This document shows, piece by piece, positions 23,226 through 31,991 of a DNA stretch of 64,000 bases. Each line of letters opens with the position of its first letter. Position 1 is the first letter of the stretch. The notes beneath the pieces were generated by a model, which worked only from the letters and a program-made list of their open reading frames with translations, had not been told where the DNA came from and ran no database searches. The DNA is from an uncultured bacterium. GTDB lineage: Bacteria; Bacteroidota; Bacteroidia; Bacteroidales; Bacteroidaceae. The DNA lies in the NCBI GenBank assembly GCA_905215345.1, contig CAJMPR010000002.1, positions 62,001 through 126,000 on the forward strand, in the 5' to 3' direction. The position numbers and the translations under genes were made by a program.

Positions 23226-25169
23226 ATGAGTTATTTACGATTTGACAAGACCCTGATGATTAATCTGGAAGAATCTTTGCCAAGGGAGATACTTCGGACT
23301 AATAAAGCTGGGGCCTATCATTGTACAACAATTGTAGATTGTAACACACGCAAATATCACGGTCTGTTGGTGATTCCTGTCCCCAATTTGGATGATGAAA
23401 ACCATGTGCTGCTGTCTTCTTTGGATGAAACGGTAATTCAACACGGTGCAGAGTTTAATCTGGGGCTGCACAAGTATCAAGGAAACAACTTTAGTCCGAA
23501 CGGACACAAGTATATCCGCGAATTTGACTGTGAACATACTCCGGCAACAACTTACCGTGTAGGAGGTGTAATCCTCCGTAAAGAGAAAATTTTTGTACAC
23601 CACGAGAACCGTATCTTGATACGTTATACTTTGGTCGATGCCCATTCGGCAACAACACTTCGTTTTCGCCCGTTTCTGGCGTTCCGCAGCGTACGCGAAT
23701 ATACGCATGAGAATACACAAGCAAGCCGGGAGTACCAACTGGTGGAGAACGGTATAAAAACCTGCATGTATTCCGGTTATCCGGAACTTTTCATGCAACT
23801 GAATAAAAAGAATGAGTTTCATTTCCAACCGGACTGGTATCGGGGTATTGAATATCCCAAAGAACAGGAGCGTGGATACGACTTCAATGAGGATCTTTAT
23901 GTACCCGGTTATTTTGAAGTAGATATAAAGAAAGGTGAGAGCATTGTCTTTTCTGCAGGTATCTCGGAAATCTCTCCGCGTAAGTTGAAACAAATATTTG
24001 AGATGGAAACAGCAGACCGTACCCCACGTGATAGTTTTTATCACTGTTTGAAGAATTCTGCACATCAATTCCATAATAAACAAGGGGAAGAACATTATGT
24101 ACTTGCCGGTTACCCCTGGTTCAAATGCCGTGCACGCGACTTGTTTATATCATTGCCGGGGTTGACGTTGGCGGTGGATGAACGGGACGAATTTGAGGAT
24201 GTAATGAAGACGGCCGAAAAGGCTATCCGGAATTTTATGGAAGATAAGCCGGCTGTTTACAAAATCTATGAGATGGAACATCCTGATGTGTTGTTGTGGG
24301 CTATATGGGCGTTGCAGCAATATGCTAAGGATACCTCGCGTGAACAATGCCGTTTGATGTATGGTAAGTTGTTGGAAGATATCATGGATTATATCCGTGA
24401 TCGCAAACATGATAATCTTTTTTTGCATGAAAATGGTTTATTATATACCAATGGCACGGAAAAGGCTGTTACCTGGATGAATTCTACGGTTAACGGGCGT
24501 CCGGTAATTCCTCGTACGGGATATATCGTAGAGGTAAATTCCTTGTGGTATAATGCTTTGCGCTTTGTGGCAGATATGATGCGTGAAGGTGGGGATAACT
24601 CGCTTGCTGATGAACTGGATGCACAGGCCGAGATTACCGGAAAAGCGTTTGTGGAAGTTTTCCGTAACGAGTACGGTTATTTGTTTGACTATGTGGATGG
24701 TTATATGATGGATTGGAGTGTTCGTCCCAATATGATTTTCGCTGTAGCCTTTGACTATTCTCCATTGGACAGGGTACAAAAGAAACAGGTGCTCGATATT
24801 GTGACGAAGGAGTTGCTTACCCCGAAAGGGTTGCGTACGCTGAGTCCGAAGAGTGGTGGCTATAATCCGAATTATGTTGGTCCCCAGCTCCAACGGGATT
24901 ACGCTTATCATCAGGGAACAGCTTGGCCTTGGTTGATGGGATTCTATATGGAGGCATATTTGCGTATATATAAGATGAGTGGTATTTCGTTTGTGGAACG
25001 TTATTTGATTGGATTCGAAGATGAGATGACAAGTCATTGCATCAGTTCGCTTCCTGAATTGTTTGACGGGAACCCTCCTTTTAAAGGACGTGGAGCTATT
25101 TCGTTTGCAATGAATATAGCGGAAATACTGCGTATTTTGAAGTTATTATCTAAGTATTATAATTCATAA
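23226..25169 (+). CDS. Glycogen debranching enzyme (amylo-alpha-1,6-glucosidase, GH133-type)
   Basis: A 647-residue cytoplasmic enzyme expected to hydrolyse alpha-1,6 branch glucose of glycogen. The N-terminal beta-rich domain (about 1-260) opens with REILRTNKAGAYHCTTIVDCNTRKYHGLLV, the conserved start of bacterial debranching enzymes. The C-terminal (alpha/alpha)6 domain carries YPWFKCRARDLFISLPGL, TWMNSTVNGRPVIPRTGYIVEVNSLWYNAL and RDYAYHQGTAWPWLMG, where the catalytic acidic residues are expected. No signal peptide. It heads an operon of three glucan genes; the next gene begins 16 bases after its stop. Confidence 0.93.
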   Translation: MSYLRFDKTLMINLEESLPREILRTNKAGAYHCTTIVDCNTRKYHGLLVIPVPNLDDENHVLLSSLDETVIQHGAEFNLGLHKYQGNNFSPNGHKYIREFDCEHTPATTYRVGGVILRKEKIFVHHENRILIRYTLVDAHSATTLRFRPFLAFRSVREYTHENTQASREYQLVENGIKTCMYSGYPELFMQLNKKNEFHFQPDWYRGIEYPKEQERGYDFNEDLYVPGYFEVDIKKGESIVFSAGISEISPRKLKQIFEMETADRTPRDSFYHCLKNSAHQFHNKQGEEHYVLAGYPWFKCRARDLFISLPGLTLAVDERDEFEDVMKTAEKAIRNFMEDKPAVYKIYEMEHPDVLLWAIWALQQYAKDTSREQCRLMYGKLLEDIMDYIRDRKHDNLFLHENGLLYTNGTEKAVTWMNSTVNGRPVIPRTGYIVEVNSLWYNALRFVADMMREGGDNSLADELDAQAEITGKAFVEVFRNEYGYLFDYVDGYMMDWSVRPNMIFAVAFDYSPLDRVQKKQVLDIVTKELLTPKGLRTLSPKSGGYNPNYVGPQLQRDYAYHQGTAWPWLMGFYMEAYLRIYKMSGISFVERYLIGFEDEMTSHCISSLPELFDGNPPFKGRGAISFAMNIAEILRILKLLSKYYNS

Positions 25170-25185
25170 GAGAGGAGGAATGAAG

Positions 25186-26454
25186 ATGAAAGTTTTAATG
25201 TTTGGATGGGAATTTCCTCCCAAAATATATGGTGGTCTTGCAGTCGCATCTTATGGAATTACCAAGGGGTTGAGTTTGCAGGGAGATATGGAAACAGTTT
25301 TCTGTATGCCTAAGCCTTGTGGAGAAGAAGAAAAGTTCTTGAAGATAATCAGTATGAGTCATGTACCTATTGTATGGCGTGATGCTGATTATGATTATTT
25401 GAAATCTCGTTTGCCTAATTGTATGACACCGGAGGATTATTACTCTCTCCGTGACCATATCTATTCTGATTTTTCTTATATGCATGTCAATGACTTGGGT
25501 TGCATGGAGTTTGCAGGTGGCTATCCCGGAAATCTGCACGAAGAAATAAATAATTTCTCTGTCATTGCAGGAGTTATAGCCCGTCAACAGGAGTTTGATA
25601 TTATTCATGCACATGATTGGCTGACATATCCCGCCGGTGTGCATGCCAAGATGGTAAGCGGAAAACCGCTCTGTATTCATGTGCATGCTACGGACTTTGA
25701 CCGTTCACGTGGAAAAGTCAATCCGACTGTTTATGCGATGGAGAAGAATGGTATGGACTATGCCGATTGTATAATGTGTGTATCTGAACTTACTCGCCGT
25801 ACGGTTATAAATGAATATCATCAGGACCCGAGAAAGGTGTTTGCCATGCATAATGCCGTTTATCCGTTGTCACAGGAGTTGCAGGATATTCCGCGACCCG
25901 ATCATTCTAAAGAGAAAGTAGTGACATTTCTGGGACGTATCACGATGCAGAAAGGGCCGGAGTATTTTGTAGAAGCAGCGGCGCTTGTATTGAAGCGTAC
26001 ACGTAATATACGTTTCGTAATGGCAGGTTCGGGAGATATGCTGAATGCCATGATTAATCTGGTTGCCGAGAGGGGCATTGCGGATCGTTTCCACTTCCCG
26101 GGCTTCATGAAGGGTAAACAGGTTTATGAGGTTTATAAAAATAGCGATGTGTTCGTTATGCCTTCCGTATCCGAGCCTTTCGGTATCGCTCCGCTTGAAG
26201 CTATGCAGTGTGGAACTCCTTCTATCATATCAAAGCAATCGGGTTGTGGCGAAATTCTCGATAAGGTGATTAAAACCGATTATTGGGATATTCATGCTAT
26301 AGCAGATGCTATTTATTCCATCTGTACCAATCCGTCTCTTTTCCATTATCTTCAGGAGGAAGGAAAGGAAGAAGTGGATGGGATCACTTGGGAGAAAGTC
26401 GGCTTGAAAATCCGTGCCCTCTATGAGGATGTATTAAGAAACTATGGTAAATAA
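25186..26454 (+). CDS. GT-B fold glycosyltransferase, glycogen synthase-like
   Basis: A 422-residue transferase with two Rossmann-like domains. The N-terminus MKVLMFGWEFPPKIYGGLAVASYG has the synthase-type glycine motif, and HAHDWLTYPAG and HVHATDFDRSRG follow. The C-terminal domain has FLGRITMQKGPEYFVEAA and the nucleotide-sugar E-x7-E block SEPFGIAPLEAMQCGTPSI. It likely elongates alpha-glucan in the cytoplasm using a nucleotide-glucose donor; family GT4 versus GT5 was not settled. ATG 25186 was chosen over ATG 25180 because GGAGG at 25174-25178 is correctly spaced for the later one. It sits between the debranching and GH57 genes. Confidence 0.88.
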   Translation: MKVLMFGWEFPPKIYGGLAVASYGITKGLSLQGDMETVFCMPKPCGEEEKFLKIISMSHVPIVWRDADYDYLKSRLPNCMTPEDYYSLRDHIYSDFSYMHVNDLGCMEFAGGYPGNLHEEINNFSVIAGVIARQQEFDIIHAHDWLTYPAGVHAKMVSGKPLCIHVHATDFDRSRGKVNPTVYAMEKNGMDYADCIMCVSELTRRTVINEYHQDPRKVFAMHNAVYPLSQELQDIPRPDHSKEKVVTFLGRITMQKGPEYFVEAAALVLKRTRNIRFVMAGSGDMLNAMINLVAERGIADRFHFPGFMKGKQVYEVYKNSDVFVMPSVSEPFGIAPLEAMQCGTPSIISKQSGCGEILDKVIKTDYWDIHAIADAIYSICTNPSLFHYLQEEGKEEVDGITWEKVGLKIRALYEDVLRNYGK

Positions 26455-26471
26455 CGAAATAATAAATAAAT

Positions 26472-27887
26472 ATGAGAACGATCTGTCTTTATTTTGAAAT
26501 ACATCAAATTATTCATCTGAAACGCTATCGTTTCTTTGATATCGGTACTAACCATTATTACTATGATGATTATGCCAATGAGACCAGTATCAACGAAGTT
26601 GCCGAACGCTCGTATATCCCTGCCTTGAATGCGCTTATCGAAATGGTAAAGAATTCGGGTGGTACGTTTAAGGTTGCTTTATCAATATCTGGTGTAGCTT
26701 TGGAACAATTGGAAATCCATGCACCTGCCGTTATTGACCTGCTTCATCAGTTAAATGATACAGGTTGCTGTGAATTCCTAGCTGAACCTTATTCTCATGG
26801 TCTTTCTTCTCTGGCAAACGAAGATTGTTTCAAGGAAGAAGTAATGCGCCAGAGTGCAAAGATGAAACAGATGTTTGGAAAAGCTCCGAAGGTTTTCCGT
26901 AATTCGAGTTTGATTTATAATGATGAAATAGGTGCAATTGTTGCTGGCTTAGGGTTCAAAGGAATGTTGACAGAAGGTGCCAAGCATGTGCTGGGCTGGA
27001 AGAGTCCGCATTATGTGTACCACTGCAATATGAACCCGAACTTGAAGTTATTGTTGCGTGATTTCAAATTATCTGATGATATCAGTTTACGTTTTTCTAA
27101 TTCAGAGTGGAGCGAATATCCTTTGTTTGCTGATAAGTACATCAATTGGATTGATGCTTTGCCGCAAGAGGAACAGGTAATCAATATCTTTATGGAACTT
27201 TGTGCATTGGGGATGTCACAACCATTGTCTTCCAATATCCTGGAATTCCTGAAGGCGTTGCCGGCTTGTGCTAAGGAACGAGGCATTACTTTCTCTACTC
27301 CTACTGAGATTGTTACCAAATTGAAATCGGTTTCCCAATTGGATGTTCCGTATCCGATGTCATGGGTGGATGAAGAAAGAGATACGAGTTGTTGGTTGGG
27401 TAACGTAATGCAGCGTGAGGCTTTTAATAAACTGTATAGTGTGGCTGGACGTGTACATATTTGTGACGACCGTCGTATCAAGCAGGATTGGGATTATCTG
27501 CAGGCAAGTAATAATTTTCGTTTTATGACTACTAAGAAGAGTGGAATCTGGTTGAATCGTGGAATCTATGAATCTCCTTATGATGCATTCACTAACTATA
27601 TGAATATTTTGGGTGACTTTATTAAACGTGTTGATTCGCTCTACCCGGAAGATATTGATAACGAAGAATTGAATGCTTTGTTGACGACTATCAAGAACCA
27701 AGGTGATGAGATAGAAGAACTGCATAAAGAAGTTGAAAAATTACAAGCTAAACAGGAAAAAGCAAAGATAGCCAAGTCCAAAACTCCCGAGAAAGTAAAG
27801 GATGTTACTCCTAAAGTGACTGTTCCTAAGACTGCAGCGAAGAAACCTGCAGCCAAAAAGTCAGTAGCTAAACAAGAGAAAAAGTAA
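26472..27887 (+). CDS. GH57 family alpha-amylase-like protein with basic tail
   Basis: A 471-residue protein whose first 380 residues fit glycoside hydrolase family 57 (MRTICLYFEIHQIIHLKRYRF at the start, CEFLAEPYSHGLSSL, VFRNSSLIYNDEIGAIVAGLGFKGMLTEGA). Members act on alpha-glucans as amylases, 4-alpha-glucanotransferases or branching enzymes; which applies here is open. Residues about 395-430 form a coiled coil (NQGDEIEELHKEVEKLQAKQEKAK), and the last 40 are rich in Lys, Ala and Pro (TAAKKPAAKKSVAKQEKK), as in histone H1-like tails. No signal peptide, so cytoplasmic. It is last in the operon, before a strong terminator. Confidence 0.87.
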   Translation: MRTICLYFEIHQIIHLKRYRFFDIGTNHYYYDDYANETSINEVAERSYIPALNALIEMVKNSGGTFKVALSISGVALEQLEIHAPAVIDLLHQLNDTGCCEFLAEPYSHGLSSLANEDCFKEEVMRQSAKMKQMFGKAPKVFRNSSLIYNDEIGAIVAGLGFKGMLTEGAKHVLGWKSPHYVYHCNMNPNLKLLLRDFKLSDDISLRFSNSEWSEYPLFADKYINWIDALPQEEQVINIFMELCALGMSQPLSSNILEFLKALPACAKERGITFSTPTEIVTKLKSVSQLDVPYPMSWVDEERDTSCWLGNVMQREAFNKLYSVAGRVHICDDRRIKQDWDYLQASNNFRFMTTKKSGIWLNRGIYESPYDAFTNYMNILGDFIKRVDSLYPEDIDNEELNALLTTIKNQGDEIEELHKEVEKLQAKQEKAKIAKSKTPEKVKDVTPKVTVPKTAAKKPAAKKSVAKQEKK

Positions 27888-27895
27888 GATAACTC

Positions 27896-27950
27896 CTTAA
27901 AAAATACGCCCCTCGGAACATTTCAGTTTTGAGGGGCGTATCCTTTTATG
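27896..27950 (+). terminator. Terminator of the alpha-glucan operon
   Basis: ATACGCCCCTC (27904-27914) pairs perfectly with GAGGGGCGTAT (27931-27941), flanked by an A-run before and CCTTTTATG after. It can serve both the plus-strand operon and the convergent DUF4270 gene. Confidence 0.85.
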
Positions 27951-27961
27951 TATAATATGCT

Positions 27962-29515
27962 TTATTTTTTGTCAGTAAAGCTCGTATATGTAACTTCTAT
28001 TTTCAGTGAAGGACCATCAGTCCCACCTTCCAACTTGGTGGCAGTCGGTCTTAAATCGTGCTGTATTCCGGTCATCGTCGGAGAAGTGGTATTTGTATCA
28101 TAAGTTACACTAACAGGAATTAACATAACTTTATTCCAATCCTGATTCTCTTTTGTCCATTGCTCCTCATTCCAGGAAGCACCGGCTTTTATCTTGGCAG
28201 CTTTCTTTTCGTTGATACAGGTACTGACCAGACGAGCAATATTCTTGAATGTATATTGATTGGTCGCTACATTATTATGAGACGCGACAAATGAGGTTAC
28301 ATTGTCTGTGAGCTCATTGTTTATAAAGAATGTGTCCATATCTTTTTTACGTACTAACAGCACTGTTTGAGGCGCACTCATACTGAACTTATATTTATTT
28401 TCCTGATTATAGTTCGTGAAAGTCAGTTTGACAGCATTCAAGGTGTCGTTAGTCAACTTATTATAAATATCGTCATAGGGCAGAGTTGCTTCCGTGAATA
28501 TTCCTGCAGGGGATTTGAGATAGGTATGTTTTGTCTCATTTGCCCGATCTTTTAATATATTGGAATTCTTGAACTGATTAGCTTGGATAACTTCTTTGGT
28601 GGAAGCAAATACTGTTGCCATACTGTAATATAAGGAATCCTCACCGACTTTACCTTTATCATCGGTAACTTTCTTCGTCAATTTCAATCCCAAACTGTCT
28701 ACGTAGTGGAATTGGAATTGCATCTGCAAGTCTACACGGTCCACATAAAGAATCGTTCCGTCTCCATAGTCCGTTTTGATATAAACGCCTTTCAGTACAT
28801 TTTGAATAAACTTCTCGGAATTCTTGAAGTAGTCATTTTCGCCTCTTTCAAAAGCACGGTTCAATTGTAATATCTTGTTGCCGTATTCTTTACTTAAGGG
28901 GAAAGTAATATTGGGGTAATAAAGGCTATTTCCATTGGAGTCGGTGGCGTTTCTTACCGAGTCGGGAACTGAAGTATCATAAGCCGTATATGCTTTGTGA
29001 AGTGTAAACCCTTCTGTATCACTATAATAATCGCCTGGGTTGATGTTTGTATCATGGGCTGTTTTTATATCCAATATTCTATTCAATTCATGGACCGTCA
29101 TTCTGCATGCATTCAGCGAGTCTCCAAACCATGAAGAATAATACACTGTTAATTGTATGGCGGTAACTTCATCGCTGACCATACTTCCCGTTCCACTTTT
29201 CCCGTCTGCATTTTCTTTATAAACGGCTGGGAAAGTAAAGTTATCGGTACAATTCAACTGAGTCAGGAAGCTGGCTTCATAATCACCAAATCCTTTGGGA
29301 TCGGGATCTGTAAACCTGCCTACATAACCGGTACTAGTTTTGGCATAAACTTTTTCTGCAAGGAAAGATTTTGTAGTGACGTCGAAAGTCATAGTTTGAG
29401 CGGTAATGCCATCTGAATCAGGCAACATTCCCATACCCAGTGTTCCGGTATTATCTTCGCATCCATAGAAAGTCAGGATTGCTAAAAGCAATATTCCTAA
29501 ATATTTTACTTTCAT
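27962..29515 (-). CDS. DUF4270 family lipoprotein
   Basis: A protein of about 517 residues from ATG 29515. It begins with MKVKYLGILLLAILTFYGC, a lipoprotein signal with lipobox F-Y-G-C, so it is membrane-anchored and probably in the outer membrane. A longer in-frame reading to 29560 adds a non-signal stretch that runs into the preceding gene. The mature part opens EDNTGTLGMGMLPDSDGI and has repeated beta-strand-like segments, as in the Bacteroidales DUF4270 family, of unknown function. It is 23 bases downstream of the half-length GT5 gene and probably in one operon with it. Confidence 0.83.
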   Translation of the reverse strand: MKVKYLGILLLAILTFYGCEDNTGTLGMGMLPDSDGITAQTMTFDVTTKSFLAEKVYAKTSTGYVGRFTDPDPKGFGDYEASFLTQLNCTDNFTFPAVYKENADGKSGTGSMVSDEVTAIQLTVYYSSWFGDSLNACRMTVHELNRILDIKTAHDTNINPGDYYSDTEGFTLHKAYTAYDTSVPDSVRNATDSNGNSLYYPNITFPLSKEYGNKILQLNRAFERGENDYFKNSEKFIQNVLKGVYIKTDYGDGTILYVDRVDLQMQFQFHYVDSLGLKLTKKVTDDKGKVGEDSLYYSMATVFASTKEVIQANQFKNSNILKDRANETKHTYLKSPAGIFTEATLPYDDIYNKLTNDTLNAVKLTFTNYNQENKYKFSMSAPQTVLLVRKKDMDTFFINNELTDNVTSFVASHNNVATNQYTFKNIARLVSTCINEKKAAKIKAGASWNEEQWTKENQDWNKVMLIPVSVTYDTNTTSPTMTGIQHDLRPTATKLEGGTDGPSLKIEVTYTSFTDKK

Positions 29516-29538
29516 AATTCTTTGTCTTGAAATCAACT

Positions 29539-30363
29539 TTATTCTTGTTCTGCTTCCCATACTTTGTCGTAGAAGTCGTTGCAGGCATCAGCAAAGTTTT
29601 CGGGAGATTGATATTCTAAAATAGGCTTCCCGGCTTTACGGGCATATTCCATAACTTCCTCATTAACATGTTCACTTTGTTGAATAACACCATCGGAATA
29701 GTCAATGGCCAGTTTACAGAGAGCAACATAATCAATCGGTTCTTTCAAATCGGCGATGTCTTTCTTGGTGATGCCTTTCAACATAAGTTTGGTGGCAAAA
29801 TCGGCATGGAACGGTTCTTTGAAATCATTGTCATAAAGAGAAAATACTACTTTGGCGTCTCTGAATGAAGGTTCGTCTTTATATGCTTTCTTAATATATA
29901 AAGGAGCTAATGCCGTCATCCAGCCCTGACAATGGATTACATCCGGACACCAACGTAGTTTCTTGACTGTTTCCAATACACCACGGGCATAGAAGATGGC
30001 GCGTGCGTCATTATCTTCATATTCAACACCATTCTCATCGACTTCCTGCATGCGATTCTGGAAATAATCATCATTATCGATAAAATAAACCTGCATGCGA
30101 GCCGCTTGTATGGATGCTACTTTAATGATAAGTGGATGGTCTGTATCGTCAATGATAAGGTTCATACCGGAAAGGCGTATCACTTCGTGCAGTTGGTTTC
30201 TGCGTTCGTTGATGTTTCCCCATTTAGGCATGAACGTTCTGATTTCTCTGCCTTTCTCTTGGATTGCCTGAGGCAGATTTCTGCCTGCAAGGGACATTTC
30301 GGATTCTGGAACGTAGGGGGTAATCTCTTGTGTAATAAATAAAACCTTATTCGCCTTTGTCAT
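29539..30363 (-). CDS. Half-length starch/glycogen synthase-like protein (GT5 N-domain only)
   Basis: A 274-residue protein that corresponds to the N-terminal Rossmann domain of GT5 starch/glycogen synthases (KVLFITQEITPYVPESEMSLAGRNLPQAI, CPDVIHCQGWMTALAPLYIKK). The C-terminal domain that binds the nucleotide sugar is absent, and the usual KTGGLADV motif near the N-terminus is replaced by EMSLAGRNLPQ. Catalysis on its own is therefore doubtful. No frameshift or downstream remnant is seen, so it looks like a genuine short gene. It precedes the DUF4270 lipoprotein gene and faces the glycogen operon. Confidence 0.85.
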   Translation of the reverse strand: MTKANKVLFITQEITPYVPESEMSLAGRNLPQAIQEKGREIRTFMPKWGNINERRNQLHEVIRLSGMNLIIDDTDHPLIIKVASIQAARMQVYFIDNDDYFQNRMQEVDENGVEYEDNDARAIFYARGVLETVKKLRWCPDVIHCQGWMTALAPLYIKKAYKDEPSFRDAKVVFSLYDNDFKEPFHADFATKLMLKGITKKDIADLKEPIDYVALCKLAIDYSDGVIQQSEHVNEEVMEYARKAGKPILEYQSPENFADACNDFYDKVWEAEQE

Positions 30364-30388
30364 ATTAACAATGTTCTCAATTATTCTG

Positions 30389-30422
30389 CAAAGATATAAA
30401 AAAAATCGGGCAATAAAGCAAA
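30389..30422 (-). promoter_or_regulatory. Promoter of the GT5-half/DUF4270 operon
   Basis: On the minus strand TATCTTTG (30396-30389) is a perfect -7 element and TTTG (30422-30419) lies 22 bases upstream, one base longer than typical. Confidence 0.55.
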
Positions 30423-30609
30423 CAGAGCCAATCTATAATTCCTTATGATTTGTTAACTGCTTGTTTATCAGTGAAACATGTGACGGAGGTGGCTCTTGAT
30501 GACCGGGTAAGTTTTGCATTAATTTGCGATATTTCTTCTTTATATGGTAAATAATGGTTTATTTTGCACCGCTTTTGCGAACAACTAAGTTATTTTATAA
30601 CCAATAAAA

Positions 30610-31455
30610 ATGGAAATAGTACATACTATCAAGGACTTGCAGGCCAAACTTTCGGCTTTGAGAGCCCAAGGTAAAGAGGTAGGTTTAGTGCCTACGATGG
30701 GAGCCTTGCATGCCGGTCATGCCTCATTGGTGGAACGTTCTGTAGCAGAAAATGATGCCACTGTCGTGAGCGTTTTTGTAAATCCGACTCAGTTTAATGA
30801 TAAGAATGATTTAGTAAAGTATCCACGTACTCTCGAGGCTGATTGCCATTTATTGGAGGGATGTGGAGCGGCTTATGTTTTTGCTCCTTCGGTAGAAGAA
30901 GTGTATCCGGAACCTGATACGCGACAGTTTAATTATGCACCGCTGGATACGGTGATGGAAGGGGCGTTCCGTCCGGGACACTTTAATGGCGTATGCCAGA
31001 TTGTGAGTAAGTTATTTGATACGGTAAAGCCGGATCGTGCCTATTTCGGTGAAAAAGATTTTCAGCAGTTGGCTATTATTCGCGAGATGGTTCGTCAGAT
31101 GAAATATCCGTTGGAAATTGTGGGTTGTCCTATTGTACGTGAAGAAGATGGCTTGGCGTTGAGTAGTCGTAATGCCCGCTTATCTGCTGGAGAACGCAAA
31201 AATGCTTTAAAAATATCGCAAACTTTATTTGAAAGTCGTACCTTTGCAGCCTCTCATACGGTAGCTGAGACACAAAAGTTTGTAGAAGATGCCATTGCGA
31301 CCGCTCCTGGCTTGCGTCTGGAATACTTTGAACTGGTGGACGGTAATACGTTGCAGAGGATTGCCAATTGGGAAGATACTACTTATGCTGTGGGATGTAT
31401 CACAGTATTCTGTGGGGATGTTCGCCTGATTGACAATATCAAGTACAAGTTTTAA
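30610..31455 (+). CDS. panC: Pantothenate synthetase
   Basis: PanC ligates pantoate and beta-alanine with ATP to make pantothenate, the precursor of coenzyme A. The 281-residue cytoplasmic enzyme has the nucleotide-binding block PTMGALHAGH at 28-37 (the HxGH motif with His34 and His37), FVNPTQFNDKNDLVKYPRT, the KDFQQLAIIREMVRQ helix and the SSRNARLSAGER motif. Start is ATG at 30610. panD follows after 12 bases, so the two make an operon that supplies both beta-alanine and its use. Confidence 0.97.
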   Translation: MEIVHTIKDLQAKLSALRAQGKEVGLVPTMGALHAGHASLVERSVAENDATVVSVFVNPTQFNDKNDLVKYPRTLEADCHLLEGCGAAYVFAPSVEEVYPEPDTRQFNYAPLDTVMEGAFRPGHFNGVCQIVSKLFDTVKPDRAYFGEKDFQQLAIIREMVRQMKYPLEIVGCPIVREEDGLALSSRNARLSAGERKNALKISQTLFESRTFAASHTVAETQKFVEDAIATAPGLRLEYFELVDGNTLQRIANWEDTTYAVGCITVFCGDVRLIDNIKYKF

Positions 31456-31467
31456 ATTTTAAAAATT

Positions 31468-31821
31468 ATGATGATTGAAGTGTTGAAGTCGAAAATCCAT
31501 TGTGCTCGTGTTACGGAAGCCAATCTCAATTATATGGGAAGCATTACGATTGACGAGGATTTGATGGATGCCGCCAACATGATTGCCGGCGAAAAGGTGT
31601 ACATTGCCGACAACAATAACGGTGAGCGTTTTGAAACCTATATTATTAAGGGGGAACGTGGTTCGGGTAAGATTTGCCTGAATGGTGCGGCTGCCCGTAA
31701 GGTTCAACCGGACGATATCGTTATTATTATGTCGTATGCATTAATGGATTTTGAAGAAGCCAAATCGTTTAAACCATCAGTGATTTTTCCCGATCCGGTA
31801 ACGAATAAGGTAGTAGAGTAA
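31468..31821 (+). CDS. panD: Aspartate 1-decarboxylase proenzyme
   Basis: PanD decarboxylates aspartate to beta-alanine for pantothenate synthesis. The 117-residue proenzyme self-cleaves between Gly24 and Ser25 (NYMGSITI) to form its pyruvoyl cofactor; starting at ATG 31468 puts Ser at 25, as in E. coli, which supports this start over the next ATG codon. Lys9 in EVLKSKIH, Tyr in YIADNNNG and Arg/Thr in FETYIIKGERGSG fit the active-site pattern. A good terminator closes the panCD operon. Confidence 0.97.
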   Translation: MMIEVLKSKIHCARVTEANLNYMGSITIDEDLMDAANMIAGEKVYIADNNNGERFETYIIKGERGSGKICLNGAAARKVQPDDIVIIMSYALMDFEEAKSFKPSVIFPDPVTNKVVE

Positions 31822-31845
31822 TGTTTCTTCATTCAAATACTAAAG

Positions 31846-31886
31846 AAAAGTCCCGCTTGTATCAATTGCAAGCGGGACTTTTTTAT
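31846..31886 (+). terminator. Terminator of panCD
   Basis: AAAAGTCCCGCTTG (31846-31859) pairs with CAAGCGGGACTTTT (31869-31882) around a nine-base loop, with an A-run before and T-run after. It can also end transcription of the convergent Nfn-like gene. Confidence 0.88.
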
Positions 31887-31991
31887 TGTTCCTGGATTTT
31901 ATGGAGCAGGGAAGGTATTGCTGTGTGAGCATTTATGCTTATAAATACATAGACCTACACGTTGATTTATGTAAGCTTATGCTTTTATCTG

